Shown here: in pieces, positions 1-9,022 of the stretch
Layout of the letters: each line of letters opens with the position of its first letter
How positions within the stretch are numbered: position 1 is the first letter of the stretch
From: Bacillus sp. T3
Lineage (GTDB): Bacteria > Bacillota > Bacilli > Bacillales > Cytobacillaceae
Assembly: GCF_033449965.1 (NCBI RefSeq)
Contig: NZ_CP137761.1
Span: 1,364,001 to 1,428,000, forward strand
Direction: 5' to 3'
Length of the DNA: 64,000 nucleotides
Position numbers and translations under genes: made by a program
Notes under the pieces: generated by a model
Told to the model about the DNA's origin: nothing
Database searches by the model: none
The model's input: only the letters and a program-made list of their open reading frames with translations

Positions 1-107
1 AGCTAAAGAAAGTTATTTCCGCATATTATGATGAATATTCAGGTTTACATCTAAAAACAAAAAAATTCCTAAATCAAATGGATAAAATGAGAGATATGTT
101 AACTTGA
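1..107 (+). CDS. recO: DNA repair protein RecO, C-terminal fragment
   Basis: Only the last 34 codons are in the window, read in the frame beginning at base 3 and ending with TGA at 105-107. The residues include YYDEYSGLHLK followed by KFLNQMDKM, which matches the C-terminal end of Bacillus RecO. RecO is the recombination mediator that loads RecA with RecR. In Bacillus recO lies directly upstream of the glycyl-tRNA synthetase genes, as here. The call rests on a short match plus gene order. Confidence 0.8.
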   Translation, partial: LKKVISAYYDEYSGLHLKTKKFLNQMDKMRDMLT

Positions 108-151
108 CTTGTGCTTTTCGGGCTTGTAAGAGTCGCGTTTGCATTTGTTGC

Positions 152-180
152 TTGACAATACATATTCTTTCGATTAACAT
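152..180 (+). promoter_or_regulatory. SigA-type promoter of glyQS
   Basis: A perfect -35 hexamer TTGACA (152-157) is followed after 17 bases by TAACAT (175-180), a fair -10. It lies just downstream of the recO stop and about 20 bases upstream of the T-box leader, which is the expected place for the glyQS promoter. Confidence 0.7.
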
Positions 181-197
181 CTAAATTAAATTTAATA

Positions 198-395
198 GTT
201 GCCGTGAAGGAGAGTAGTACTTAATTTCCTTTAATAAAAGCGAGTCTAGGGTGGTGGGAGCTAGATATTAAGCGTTAAGGAAGGCGTTCTGGAGCAACAT
301 TTTTATTGAGTAGGCTGCCATTGCAGCAATTAGGGTGGAACCGCGGGTAACTCTCGTCCCTATGCCAATCGTGCATAGAGACGGGAGTTTTTTAT
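198..395 (+). promoter_or_regulatory. Glycine T-box riboswitch with terminator/antiterminator
   Basis: The leader carries the conserved T-box sequence AGGGTGGAACCGCG at 332-345. Downstream is a terminator hairpin whose arms lie at about 351-365 and 373-387, followed by a run of T. A GGC triplet at 283-285 sits where the glycine specifier is expected, in the segment AAGGAAGGCGTTCTGG. Uncharged tRNA-Gly pairing with this leader stabilises the antiterminator and allows glyQS transcription. Family identity is clear; the exact 5' edge is estimated. Confidence 0.93.
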
Positions 396-430
396 TTGCC
401 AAAATATTGAGATTTAGAAAGGAAGTATGA

Positions 431-1816
431 ATGATGAGCGTTAGTATGGAACAAGTTGTTTCTCATGCAAAACACAGAGGTTTTATCTTTCCAGGATCAG
501 AAATTTATGGAGGCTTAGCAAACACTTGGGACTACGGCCCACTTGGAGTAGAGCTAAAGAATAATATTAAACAAGCATGGTGGAAGAAATTTGTTCATCA
601 ATCAAGCTACAATGTTGGTCTTGATGCAGCCATCTTAATGAATCCAAGAACTTGGGAAGCATCTGGTCACATTGGAAACTTCAATGACCCGATGATAGAC
701 TGTAAAAAGTGTAAAGCAAGACATCGTGCTGATAAATTAATTGAAAATGCATTAGACGAAAAAGGTATTGAATTGATTGTTGATGGCCTCCCGTTTGAAA
801 AAATGGAAGAACTTATAGCTGAACACAATATTGCTTGTCCTGATTGCGGTAGCAAAGAGTTTACTGGTATCCGTCAATTTAATCTTATGTTTAAGACTTT
901 CCAAGGTGTAACTGAATCTAGTGCGAATGAGATTTTCCTACGTCCTGAAACAGCGCAAGGGATTTTTGTGAACTTTAAAAACGTTCAACGGACGATGCGT
1001 AAGAAATTACCGTTTGGGATCGCACAAATTGGTAAAAGCTTCCGAAATGAAATTACTCCAGGTAATTTCACCTTCAGAACAAGAGAATTTGAACAAATGG
1101 AATTAGAATTTTTCTGTAAGCCTGGTGAAGAGCTTAAGTGGTTCGATTATTGGAAGCAGTATGCTGAACAATGGTTGCTCACTTTAGGAATTAACCCAGA
1201 AAAGCTTCGTCTACGTGACCATAATGAAGATGAACTGTCACACTATAGTAATGCTACAACGGATTTTGAGTATAAATTTCCGTTTGGCTGGGGTGAACTT
1301 TGGGGTGTAGCTTCAAGAACGGATTATGATTTAAAACAGCATATGGACTTTTCAGGTGAAGATTTCCATTATCTTGATCAAGATACAAATGAAAAGTTTA
1401 TCCCATATTGTATCGAACCATCATTAGGTGCTGATCGTGTGACACTTGCCTTCTTAATTGATGCTTATGATGAGGAGCAATTAGAGGATGGAACGTCGAG
1501 AACAGTTATGCATCTACATCCTGCGCTGGCACCATTTAAAGCGGCGATATTGCCGTTGTCAAAGAAATTATCAGATGATGCAAGAGTTGTATATGACCAA
1601 TTAGCTCAGCACTTCTTAGTGGATTATGATGAGTCTGGTTCAATCGGAAAACGTTATCGTCGTCACGATGAAATTGGTACTCCTTTCTGTATCACATACG
1701 ATTTTGACTCGAAGGAAGATAATATGGTAACCGTCCGTGATCGTGATACAATGGAGCAAACTCGAATTCCAATTGCGGAATTAGTGGAATTTATTCAAAG
1801 CAAAGTTGCTTTTTAA
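431..1816 (+). CDS. glyQS: Glycyl-tRNA synthetase, single-chain (alpha2) type
   Basis: Charges tRNA-Gly with glycine in the cytoplasm. The protein (461 aa) is a class II synthetase. Motif 2 is visible around FRNEI (204-208) and motif 3 as GADRVTLAFL near residue 370. A CKKC (91-94)/CPDC (136-139) pair could bind zinc. This is the homodimeric single-chain class, not the separate GlyQ and GlyS subunits that B. subtilis has at the same locus. ATG 431 or 434 follows an AAAGGAAG ribosome site. Expression should be governed by the T-box leader upstream, and a terminator follows at 1842. Confidence 0.97.
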   Translation: MMSVSMEQVVSHAKHRGFIFPGSEIYGGLANTWDYGPLGVELKNNIKQAWWKKFVHQSSYNVGLDAAILMNPRTWEASGHIGNFNDPMIDCKKCKARHRADKLIENALDEKGIELIVDGLPFEKMEELIAEHNIACPDCGSKEFTGIRQFNLMFKTFQGVTESSANEIFLRPETAQGIFVNFKNVQRTMRKKLPFGIAQIGKSFRNEITPGNFTFRTREFEQMELEFFCKPGEELKWFDYWKQYAEQWLLTLGINPEKLRLRDHNEDELSHYSNATTDFEYKFPFGWGELWGVASRTDYDLKQHMDFSGEDFHYLDQDTNEKFIPYCIEPSLGADRVTLAFLIDAYDEEQLEDGTSRTVMHLHPALAPFKAAILPLSKKLSDDARVVYDQLAQHFLVDYDESGSIGKRYRRHDEIGTPFCITYDFDSKEDNMVTVRDRDTMEQTRIPIAELVEFIQSKVAF

Positions 1817-1841
1817 TTACTAATTCAAATTTTTATAATGT

Positions 1842-1874
1842 GAAAAGTGCGGAGTTGTCGTTCCGCACTTTTTT
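1842..1874 (+). terminator. Rho-independent terminator after glyQS
   Basis: Perfect stem AAAAGTGCGGA / TTCCGCACTTTT with a short loop and a T-run immediately after. Confidence 0.9.
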
Positions 1875-2053
1875 CATTTTTTGTTAAGGTTTGGATATAA
1901 ATTCCTTTTGAATGTAAAGGTTTGTTAACTGTTCTTATAATTTTTCGATTTTCCCTTTTTCTACCCTTCTCTTGCAAGAAAATTAGTATATAATAATTTA
2001 CATTAGTATAACCTGATATCATTGTAGGTATATATTTATGGTTTAATTACAGG

Positions 2054-2689
2054 GTGGTGAGGACAATCGAACTGAATAATCGTCAAGAGCAAATACTCCA
2101 GATTGTAAAAGAGAATGGGCCGATAACAGGTGAAAATATTGCAGATCGGCTAAATTTAACACGTGCTACACTAAGACCTGATTTAGCCATTTTGACCATG
2201 GCAGGTTATTTAGATGCTAGGCCACGGGTAGGTTATTTTTACACTGGTAAATCTGGTGTCCAGCTGCTTACCGAAAATCTAAAAAATATATATGTGAAGG
2301 ATTATCAATCAATTCCCGTCGTTATAAATGAAAGTGTCTCTGTATACGATGCAATTGTGACGATGTTTTTAGAGGATGTAGGAACTCTTTTTGTAGTGGA
2401 TCAACATTCGATTTTAGTAGGGGTTCTATCAAGAAAGGACTTGCTCAGGGCAAGTCTTGGAAAACAGGAACTTGCAGCTTTACCTGTGAATATTATTATG
2501 ACGAGAATGCCAAATATAACGGTATGTCAAAGAGATGATTTATTAATTGATATCGCGGTGAAATTAATAGAAAAACAAATTGATGCTTTACCTGTTGTAA
2601 AGGAAACTGAAAAAGGTTTCGAAGTGATCGGGCGCGTGACGAAAACAAATGTCACAAAAGCCTTTGTCGCACTTGCTTCTGGTGAATAA
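2054..2689 (+). CDS. ccpN: Transcriptional repressor CcpN (CBS-domain, gluconeogenesis)
   Basis: CcpN represses gluconeogenic genes (gapB, pckA in B. subtilis) in the presence of glucose. The 211-aa protein has an N-terminal winged-helix DNA-binding domain (about residues 5-60, with GENIADRLNLTRATLRPDLA) and two CBS domains (about 80-135 and 145-205). It matches B. subtilis CcpN closely throughout. Two GTG codons (2054 and 2057) are possible starts; the ribosome site is weak, so the exact start is uncertain. It is followed 28 bases later by yqfL, its known functional partner. Confidence 0.96.
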   Translation: MVRTIELNNRQEQILQIVKENGPITGENIADRLNLTRATLRPDLAILTMAGYLDARPRVGYFYTGKSGVQLLTENLKNIYVKDYQSIPVVINESVSVYDAIVTMFLEDVGTLFVVDQHSILVGVLSRKDLLRASLGKQELAALPVNIIMTRMPNITVCQRDDLLIDIAVKLIEKQIDALPVVKETEKGFEVIGRVTKTNVTKAFVALASGE

Positions 2690-2717
2690 GTCAAACCCTA
2701 GGAGATGGTATAAAGGA

Positions 2718-3536
2718 ATGAATAGGCTACCAATAGTATATGTCGTATCCGATTCGGTCGGTGAAACGGCCGAGCTAGTTACAAAAGCAGCAATTAGCCA
2801 GTTCAATGGGACGAGTGTGGCTATTAAACGATTCCCTTATGTTGAAGATCTTGCTCATATAGATGAAGTGTTATCCTTAGTTAAGCTTGACCGAGGCATG
2901 ATTGCTTATACATTAGTTAAACCTGAAATGCGGAATTATATGAGAGAGTTATCGCAAAAGGAAGGAATTCCAGCTTGCGATTTAATCGGTCCGTTAATGG
3001 ATCAAATTGAGAACCTATGTGGAAAAACTCCGTTGAATGAACCAGGCCTTGTTAGAAAGCTGGATGAAGATTATTTTAAAAAAGTCGAAGCAATCGAGTT
3101 TGCAGTTAAATATGATGATGGACGCGATCCGCGTGGTATTATTAAAGCAGATATCGTGTTATTAGGGGTGTCGCGTACGTCAAAAACACCACTTTCTCAA
3201 TATTTAGCACATAAACGCCTAAAGGTAGCGAACGTTCCAATTGTTCCTGAGGTCGATCCACCTGAAGAACTATTTTTGTCTGCTCCTAACAAATGCTATG
3301 CCTTAAAAATAAGCCCAGATAAGCTTAATCAAATTAGGAGAGAGCGGTTACTTTCGCTTGGTTTAAATGATCAAGCAAGCTACGCAAACATTGAACGGAT
3401 TAAAGAAGAGCTAGCTTTTTTTGAAAAGGTTGTTTCAAAAATTGGCTGTCCTGTAATTGATGTGACAAACAAAGCAGTTGAAGAAACAGCAAATGTCATT
3501 TTGAATCTGTATCAGAAGAAGGTACATGGGGCATAA
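2718..3536 (+). CDS. yqfL: YqfL, PPDK-regulatory-protein family regulator of CcpN
   Basis: Member of the DUF299 kinase/pyrophosphorylase family (272 aa). In B. subtilis YqfL counteracts CcpN; in other bacteria relatives phosphorylate and activate pyruvate phosphate dikinase. The P-loop-like segment GVSRTSKTPLSQYLA and the DYFKKVEAIEFAVKYDDG block are conserved. I start it at ATG 2718 because homologues begin with NRLPIVYVVSDSVGE; the open frame extends further upstream into ccpN without homology. Its adjacency to ccpN supports the regulatory pairing. A terminator follows at 3550. Confidence 0.93.
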   Translation: MNRLPIVYVVSDSVGETAELVTKAAISQFNGTSVAIKRFPYVEDLAHIDEVLSLVKLDRGMIAYTLVKPEMRNYMRELSQKEGIPACDLIGPLMDQIENLCGKTPLNEPGLVRKLDEDYFKKVEAIEFAVKYDDGRDPRGIIKADIVLLGVSRTSKTPLSQYLAHKRLKVANVPIVPEVDPPEELFLSAPNKCYALKISPDKLNQIRRERLLSLGLNDQASYANIERIKEELAFFEKVVSKIGCPVIDVTNKAVEETANVILNLYQKKVHGA

Positions 3537-3549
3537 ATGGAGAATATTT

Positions 3550-3584
3550 AAGGACTGACAATAAGGAAGTGTCGGTCCTTTTTA
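3550..3584 (+). terminator. Terminator after yqfL
   Basis: Stem AAGGACTGACA / TGTCGGTCCTT with one mismatch, followed by five T. Confidence 0.85.
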
Positions 3585-3874
3585 GTGGAAAAATACTATT
3601 AGATTTAGTTATTCTAGAAAATGTGTCGATTATCAAAATTCTTTAATTGAAAAGGTTTTAATCCGAATTATTTTTTGAAAAGTTATAGAAAAACGGAACC
3701 TAATATACTATAATAAAAAATTGTGATAAAAATAATCAGAAATAGGTTTAGACTTGATTGTGAACGAATAAACTATTTATTGTGAGATGTCAAGGGAACC
3801 CCTCTGAAAAAAATCGACATGTTTCTCTATTGAAAAGTTAGGACTAAAAGAAGGAATATGTGGAGTGATGTAGA
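3585..3874. other. AT-rich intergenic region upstream of yaiI
   Basis: About 290 bases without a convincing gene. It contains A/T-rich segments, such as TATACTATAAT near 3704, that could hold promoter elements for the yaiI-dnaG-sigA group. No element with good hexamer spacing could be settled. Confidence 0.4.
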
Positions 3875-4342
3875 ATATTTAGTAATAAAATTAACAAACA
3901 GACTATTTTTGTCGATGCGGACTCGTGTCCTGTGAAGCTAGAAATAGTCCAAATTGGTAAGGATTCCATGATTGAGGTTGTGTTTGTTGCATCCTATGCA
4001 CATATGTCTACACATCCACCAGAGGAACGATGGGTTTATGTTGACAATGAAAAGGAGGCAGCTGACCTTTACATTCAAAATCATGTGAGTGCGGGAGACA
4101 TTGTGGTAACACAGGATATCGGCTTAGCTTCGATGCTGTTGCCGAAAAATGTAAATGTTCTCTCACCAAAAGGAATGCTGTATAAAGAAGAGGATATGGA
4201 TACTGCACTAGATTTGAGATTTCTTTCAGCAAAGGCTCGCCGTCAAGGGAACTATGGAAAAGGTCCAAAACCGTTTTCCAGAGAAGATCGGCTCAAGTTT
4301 ATCAATACGTTGACAGCTCTTTTGTCGAAATATGAAAAATAA
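3875..4342 (+). CDS. YaiI/YqxD family protein (DUF188), start codon unclear
   Basis: A YaiI/YqxD-family protein of unknown biochemical role. The family-defining N-terminus TIFVDADSCPV is encoded at 3902-3931, so the gene must begin upstream of GTG 3932, the first standard start codon in frame. Upstream in frame there is no ATG, GTG or TTG before the stop at 3866. A strong ribosome site, GGAGTGATGT (3862-3871), lies 9 bases before ATA 3875, which I take as a provisional start (155 aa); ATT 3890 is an alternative. The C-terminal AKARRQGNYGKGPKPF block is typical. It lies upstream of dnaG, the usual Bacillus order. Confidence 0.8.
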   Translation: MFSNKINKQTIFVDADSCPVKLEIVQIGKDSMIEVVFVASYAHMSTHPPEERWVYVDNEKEAADLYIQNHVSAGDIVVTQDIGLASMLLPKNVNVLSPKGMLYKEEDMDTALDLRFLSAKARRQGNYGKGPKPFSREDRLKFINTLTALLSKYEK

Positions 4343-4389
4343 TCTTGTTGTTTTTTGTCCATTTTCACTTTTGTGATGGAGTTGTTTTC

Positions 4390-6191
4390 ATGGCAGAACT
4401 AATTGCCGAAGAAAAAATTAATCAAATTCGTCAGTCAGTGGATATTGTCGATGTCATTGGTGAATATATTCAACTGAAGAAACAAGGACGAAACTATTTT
4501 GGCTTATGTCCATTCCACGGTGAAAACAGTCCTTCTTTTTCTGTATCACCTGATAAGCAAATTTTCCATTGCTTTGGTTGTGGTGCAGGTGGCAATGTAT
4601 TTTCTTTTTTAATGGAAAAAGATGGTTTAACCTTTGTGGAAGCTGCGGCAAAGTTAGCTGCTAAGGCCAAGATTGACCTTGATATCCAAACGAATACTCA
4701 AGCGAAATCTGTTCCTAAGGAATTCCAACAAATGTTGGAAGCACATGACTTATTACGTAAATTCTACCATCATTTGTTAGTAAACACAAAGGATGGTCAA
4801 GATGCTCTCGAATATTTATTGGGGAGAGGCTTTACAAAGGAATCAATTGAAAAATTTCAAATCGGCTACTCACTTCCTTCATGGGATTATACAGTAAAGC
4901 TATTGACCAAAAAAGGTTTTTCAATGGAACTGTTAGAACAGTCGGGGTTAATAGTAAAAAGGGAGCGAGATGGAGCTACTTTTGACCGGTTTCGAAATCG
5001 AATTATGTTTCCTATTCTTGACCGAAATGGAAATACGATTGCTTTTTCAGGGAGATCTCTAGGGGGCGAGGACCCCAAATATCTGAATAGTCCCGAAACA
5101 GCAATCTTTAATAAAAGTAAAACTTTATATAATTATCATTTAGCAAGATCTCAAATACGAAAACATCAGCATGCCGTTCTTTTTGAAGGCTTTGCAGATG
5201 TCATTGCGGCTGATCGTTCCGGGGTAGTTAACGGCGTTGCCACGATGGGTACTTCTTTAACTGATGATCATATTGATATGTTGCGTCGGAATAGCCAAAC
5301 AGTGACGATTTGCTATGATTCCGACAATGCAGGTATTGAAGCAGCATTTCGAGCAGGGACCATGCTAGCTAATGCCGGGAGCAATGTATTAGTTTCATTA
5401 ATGCCGGATGGACTCGACCCTGATGACTACATTAAAAAATATGGTGAGGAAAAATTCTCCAAAGATGTAATAGGGGCAAGTATCACTTTTATGGCCTTTA
5501 AACTTCTTTATTTCCGACGTGGAAAAAATCTTCAGCATGAAGGAGAAGACTCCTTTATATCGAAGAAGTATTAAAGGAAATTAGCAAACTGGAAAAGGCT
5601 GTAGAACGAGATCTTTATTTGCGACAAATCGCTACGGAATTTTCGCTTTCTCTAGATGCATTAATACAACAACTTCAGGAAGACAGAAAGGGAACTCGAG
5701 AACCAGAAGCGAAAAAGCCAAAAACAGCTCAACAGCCAGTGGTTATAAATAAACCAAAAGACCAATTAAAGCCAGCTTTTCATAATGCTGAAAGGCATTT
5801 AATTGCTCATATGCTTAAAAGCAGCGAGGTCGCCTTTAAAGTCCAAGGGCTCCTCAAAACAAACACATTTAACATTGATGAACACCAAGCCATTTTTACT
5901 TATTTATTAGGATTTTACGAAGAAGGTCATCCAGCAAATTCAAGTATGTTTATTAATTTTTTAAAAGATGATCGGCTCCGTAGAATTGTTACAGATATCG
6001 AAATGATGCTAATTCATGATGAATTATCTGAAAAGGAATTATCTGATTATATTAAGCAGGTGTTGAATTATCAAAAAATGTTAATGATAAGGGAAAAAGA
6101 GGCGGAAAGAGCAGAAGCTGAGCGTCAAAATGATATTCTTAAGGCAGCCGCTATCGCTATGGAAATAATCCAATTGCGTAAGTCGCTATAG
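4390..6191 (+). CDS. dnaG: DNA primase DnaG (frame broken by a one-base deletion)
   Basis: Synthesises RNA primers at the replication fork and binds the replicative helicase through its C-terminus. The zinc finger CPFHGENSPSF...CFGCGAGGNV (about residues 40-68) and Toprim motifs (LFEGFADVI, CYDSDNAG) are intact. The frame breaks at about 5551-5558: the first part stops at 5574, while the rest (YIEEVLKEI onward) continues in the next frame to 6191. One extra base in the TCCTTT run restores a 600-aa protein, close to the B. subtilis length of 603. As dnaG is essential, this is probably a sequence error. ATG 4390 follows GGAG by 8 bases. Confidence 0.93.
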
Positions 6192-6236
6192 ATCATTTAT
6201 TTGTTAGATTTTTGATTTTTGGAAGGAGGGGGACAT

Positions 6237-7364
6237 ATGGCTGAAAAACCAGCCCGTTCAAAAGAGGTCGACTCAGATATGACCCTAGATCAGATGAAGG
6301 ACCAGTTAACTGAAACTGGCAAAAAGATTGGTGTCCTAAATTACGATGATATAGCTGAAAAGTTGGCACAATTCGAATTGGATTCTCATCAAATGGATGA
6401 GTTTTACGAATTCTTAGGTGACCAAGGAATAGAATTAGTCGGAGATAGTGAAGATGAAGATCCAAGTCTTCCTGACTTGTCTAAAGAGGACGAAGAAGAG
6501 TTCGATTTAAACGACCTTAGTGTACCTCCAGGTGTGAAAATAAACGATCCAGTTCGTATGTACTTAAAAGAAATTGGTCGGGTGGATCTTTTATCTGCTG
6601 AAGAAGAAATCAATCTTGCAACTCGGATTGAAGATGGCGATGAAGAAGCAAAAAGACGTCTTGCAGAGGCCAACTTGCGCCTAGTAGTAAGTATTGCTAA
6701 ACGTTATGTTGGACGTGGTATGCTTTTCCTTGATTTAATCCAAGAAGGTAATATGGGGCTAATTAAGGCTGTTGAAAAGTTCGATTACCGTAAAGGATTT
6801 AAATTTAGTACGTATGCAACCTGGTGGATTCGTCAGGCAATTACCCGTGCGATAGCTGACCAAGCGAGAACCATTCGTATCCCGGTTCATATGGTTGAAA
6901 CGATTAATAAATTAATCCGTGTACAAAGACAATTACTTCAAGACCTTGGTCGCGAACCAACACCTGAAGAAATTGCAGAGGATATGGATTTAACACCTGA
7001 TAAGGTCCGTGAAATACTTAAAATTGCTCAAGAGCCTGTATCTTTAGAAACGCCAATTGGTGAAGAAGATGATTCCCATCTAGGTGATTTCATTGAAGAC
7101 CAGGATGCTACATCCCCATCTGAGCATGCTGCATATGAGCTGCTAAAAGAACAGCTTGAAGATGTATTAGATACGTTAACTGATCGTGAAGAAAACGTTC
7201 TTCGTCTACGCTTTGGGTTAGATGATGGACGAACCCGAACTCTTGAAGAGGTTGGGAAGGTCTTTGGTGTAACACGTGAACGGATCAGACAAATTGAAGC
7301 AAAAGCACTTCGTAAGCTTAGACATCCAAGCCGAAGCAAGCGACTTAAGGATTTTCTTGAATAG
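6237..7364 (+). CDS. sigA: Primary sigma factor SigA (RpoD)
   Basis: Housekeeping sigma-70 factor that directs RNA polymerase to -10/-35 promoters. The 375-aa protein shows region 2 (NLRLVVSIAKRYVGRGM, KFSTYATWWIRQAITRAI), region 3 and region 4.2 (TLEEVGKVFGVTRERIRQIE). The acidic region 1 is present but short, as in Bacillus. ATG 6237 follows a strong AAGGAGGGGG ribosome site. The gene lies 45 bases downstream of dnaG, the conserved yaiI/dnaG/sigA macromolecular synthesis arrangement, and ends at a strong terminator. Confidence 0.98.
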   Translation: MAEKPARSKEVDSDMTLDQMKDQLTETGKKIGVLNYDDIAEKLAQFELDSHQMDEFYEFLGDQGIELVGDSEDEDPSLPDLSKEDEEEFDLNDLSVPPGVKINDPVRMYLKEIGRVDLLSAEEEINLATRIEDGDEEAKRRLAEANLRLVVSIAKRYVGRGMLFLDLIQEGNMGLIKAVEKFDYRKGFKFSTYATWWIRQAITRAIADQARTIRIPVHMVETINKLIRVQRQLLQDLGREPTPEEIAEDMDLTPDKVREILKIAQEPVSLETPIGEEDDSHLGDFIEDQDATSPSEHAAYELLKEQLEDVLDTLTDREENVLRLRFGLDDGRTRTLEEVGKVFGVTRERIRQIEAKALRKLRHPSRSKRLKDFLE

Positions 7365-7372
7365 ATTACTTG

Positions 7373-7409
7373 AAATAGTTTACTCCTGACTTGGAGTAAG
7401 CTATTTTTT
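7373..7409 (+). terminator. Terminator after sigA
   Basis: Stem AAATAGTTTACTCC / TTGGAGTAAGCTATTT with a short loop and a T-run. Confidence 0.85.
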
Positions 7410-7416
7410 CTGAGAA

Positions 7417-7559
7417 GCCGCTTTCGCTTTTTTCATAATCTAGCTGCAGCGGCTAGCCCCTCGAGGTCACAAGCCAATCCGCCCAAAAGGTAAAAAGCAC
7501 CTTTAGGTCGGCTCGTCTTGTGCTTGTCGGGGCTGAGCGAGCCGCTTTCGCTTTTTTCA
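7417..7559. repeat. Hairpin repeat element with 19-bp direct-repeat tails
   Basis: A 120-base element (7439-7559) can fold into a long imperfect hairpin: AGCGGCTAGCCCC pairs with GGGGCTGAGCGAGCCGCT, GTCACAAG with CTTGTGC, and AGGT with ACCT near the tip. It ends with GCCGCTTTCGCTTTTTTCA (7541-7559), and exactly the same 19 bases occur at 7417-7435, as if a second copy had been reduced to its tail. Hairpins with CTAGC...CCCCTCGAGGTC and CTTGTCGGGGCTGA arms are, to my knowledge, dispersed repeats in many Bacillus genomes. It lies in the 480-base gap between sigA and cccA. Confidence 0.7.
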
Positions 7560-7762
7560 CTATTTTACTGAATTAACTTTTTGTTTGCAAATGGGTTTGT
7601 GAAGAAAGTGAACAAAGAAATTTAAGTTTTTTGAATTTTTAAATAATAATTAATTTTATTATACCTTCTTATGAAAGCGTATTCAATATCGAAGATTGCT
7701 GAATTAATCAGATTATTTTTAATTTATTTGTCAATTATTGTGATAAAGTTTACTTTAGGGCT

Positions 7763-7790
7763 TTTACAATTTTGAATTTTCAAGTAAAAT
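7763..7790 (+). promoter_or_regulatory. Probable promoter of cccA
   Basis: TTTACA (7763-7768), 16 bases, TAAAAT (7785-7790), placed 57 bases before the cccA start. Fair match to SigA consensus; the remaining sequence between the repeat and this site is AT-rich with nothing else recognised. Confidence 0.5.
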
Positions 7791-7846
7791 AATAATTGTT
7801 TGTAATACTTATTTCTTGATCGTTATTACATAGGAGGTAATTTTTT

Positions 7847-8209
7847 ATGAATCGTAATCCGATCATCCCGTTCGTGGTCATTATGGTTTTCGGTATTGGC
7901 CTAATGTTTTTACTTTCATTCAAAGGGTTAGGGGACGCGGAAGAACTAGCAAAAGAAGCAAAAGGTGGCGGAGAAAAGACAGAACAAGCTGCTGCCAATC
8001 CAGAAGATATCTACCAGAAAAGCTGTGTAGGTTGTCATGGGGCCGATTATAATGGGGGTGTAGGTCCTAAGTTAAAAGGTGTTGGCGACAGATTGTCACA
8101 GGATCAAATCGTTCAGGTTGTGACAAAAGGTAGAGGTAATATGCCTCCTGGACTTGTTCCAGAAGACAAAGCTGAAGATATGGCCAAATGGCTAGCTAAG
8201 CTTAAATAG
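7847..8209 (+). CDS. cccA: Membrane-anchored cytochrome c550
   Basis: Small electron carrier on the outer face of the cytoplasmic membrane. The 120-aa protein has an N-terminal membrane anchor (about residues 5-25), a charged linker, and a class I cytochrome c domain with the haem site CVGCH (C60, C63, H64). The distal methionine is in GNMPPG. TAGGAGGT precedes the ATG. B. subtilis also has cccA directly after sigA, supporting the assignment. A terminator follows. Confidence 0.95.
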   Translation: MNRNPIIPFVVIMVFGIGLMFLLSFKGLGDAEELAKEAKGGGEKTEQAAANPEDIYQKSCVGCHGADYNGGVGPKLKGVGDRLSQDQIVQVVTKGRGNMPPGLVPEDKAEDMAKWLAKLK

Positions 8210-8216
8210 GTTTGAG

Positions 8217-8248
8217 AAAGTCCTTTGCATATGCAAGGGACTTTTTTT
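8217..8248 (+). terminator. Terminator after cccA
   Basis: Stem AAAGTCCTTTGCA / TGCAAGGGACTTT followed by eight T. Confidence 0.9.
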
Positions 8249-8299
8249 ATACTAAGGAGAGCATAAAACTAAAGTTTAAATGAATGGTGGGAACAACCA

Positions 8300-9022
8300 A
8301 TGAATACAGAAACATTATCACTACGTTTGCAAACCGTAGTAAAACATATACCCGATGGATTTAGGATTGGGGATATAGGCTCTGATCATGCCTATCTTCC
8401 CTGTCATGTTGTTCACAAAGGAATCGTGCCTTTTGCTGTTGCTGGTGAAGTCGTAGAAGGTCCTTTTCAATCCGCATTAAAACAGGTAAAAGCAGAAGGA
8501 CTACAAGCGAAAATATCTGTTCGGATGGGGAATGGCCTCGAAGTTATAAATCCAGGAGATGTAGATTGTATTACGATTTGTGGGATGGGTGGTACATTGA
8601 TCGCCTCTATTTTAGAGCGTGGTAAAGATAAATTGGTGTCAATTAAACGGTTGATTCTTCAGCCAAATGTTGGGGCTAAGGCCATTAGAGTTTGGCTGAT
8701 CGAAAATGGCTGGAAGCTTGTTGCTGAAGAAATTATGGCAGAGGATGGGAAAATATACGAGGTGCTTGTGGCTGAACAGGGCAATCCTATGGCGCCGTAT
8801 GATAGCCAAGTGGACGCAGGTTTACTTATGGGGCCATATTTAGTGAAAGCCCAAAATGAAGCATTTAGGCTAAAATGGCTTGGAGAAATGGCCAATTGGC
8901 ATAGAATCGTTGCACAGCTGGAGTTAGCTGACGATAATCTTCAAAATGATCAAAAAAAGAAAGAGCTGCTTCATAAAATAAAGATGGTGGAGGAGGCAAT
9001 CCAGAGCAATGAAAAAAGTTAA
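8300..9022 (+). CDS. trmK: tRNA (adenine(22)-N1)-methyltransferase TrmK
   Basis: Methylates A22 of tRNA using S-adenosylmethionine (COG2384 family, YqfN). The 240-aa protein starts with the Rossmann SAM-binding motif DIGSDHAYLP (about residues 25-34), followed by the active-site region CGMGGTLIASIL. The C-terminal half is helical. It overlaps the next gene, yqfO, by 14 bases, so the two are probably translated from one message, as in B. subtilis. Confidence 0.95.
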   Translation: MNTETLSLRLQTVVKHIPDGFRIGDIGSDHAYLPCHVVHKGIVPFAVAGEVVEGPFQSALKQVKAEGLQAKISVRMGNGLEVINPGDVDCITICGMGGTLIASILERGKDKLVSIKRLILQPNVGAKAIRVWLIENGWKLVAEEIMAEDGKIYEVLVAEQGNPMAPYDSQVDAGLLMGPYLVKAQNEAFRLKWLGEMANWHRIVAQLELADDNLQNDQKKKELLHKIKMVEEAIQSNEKS

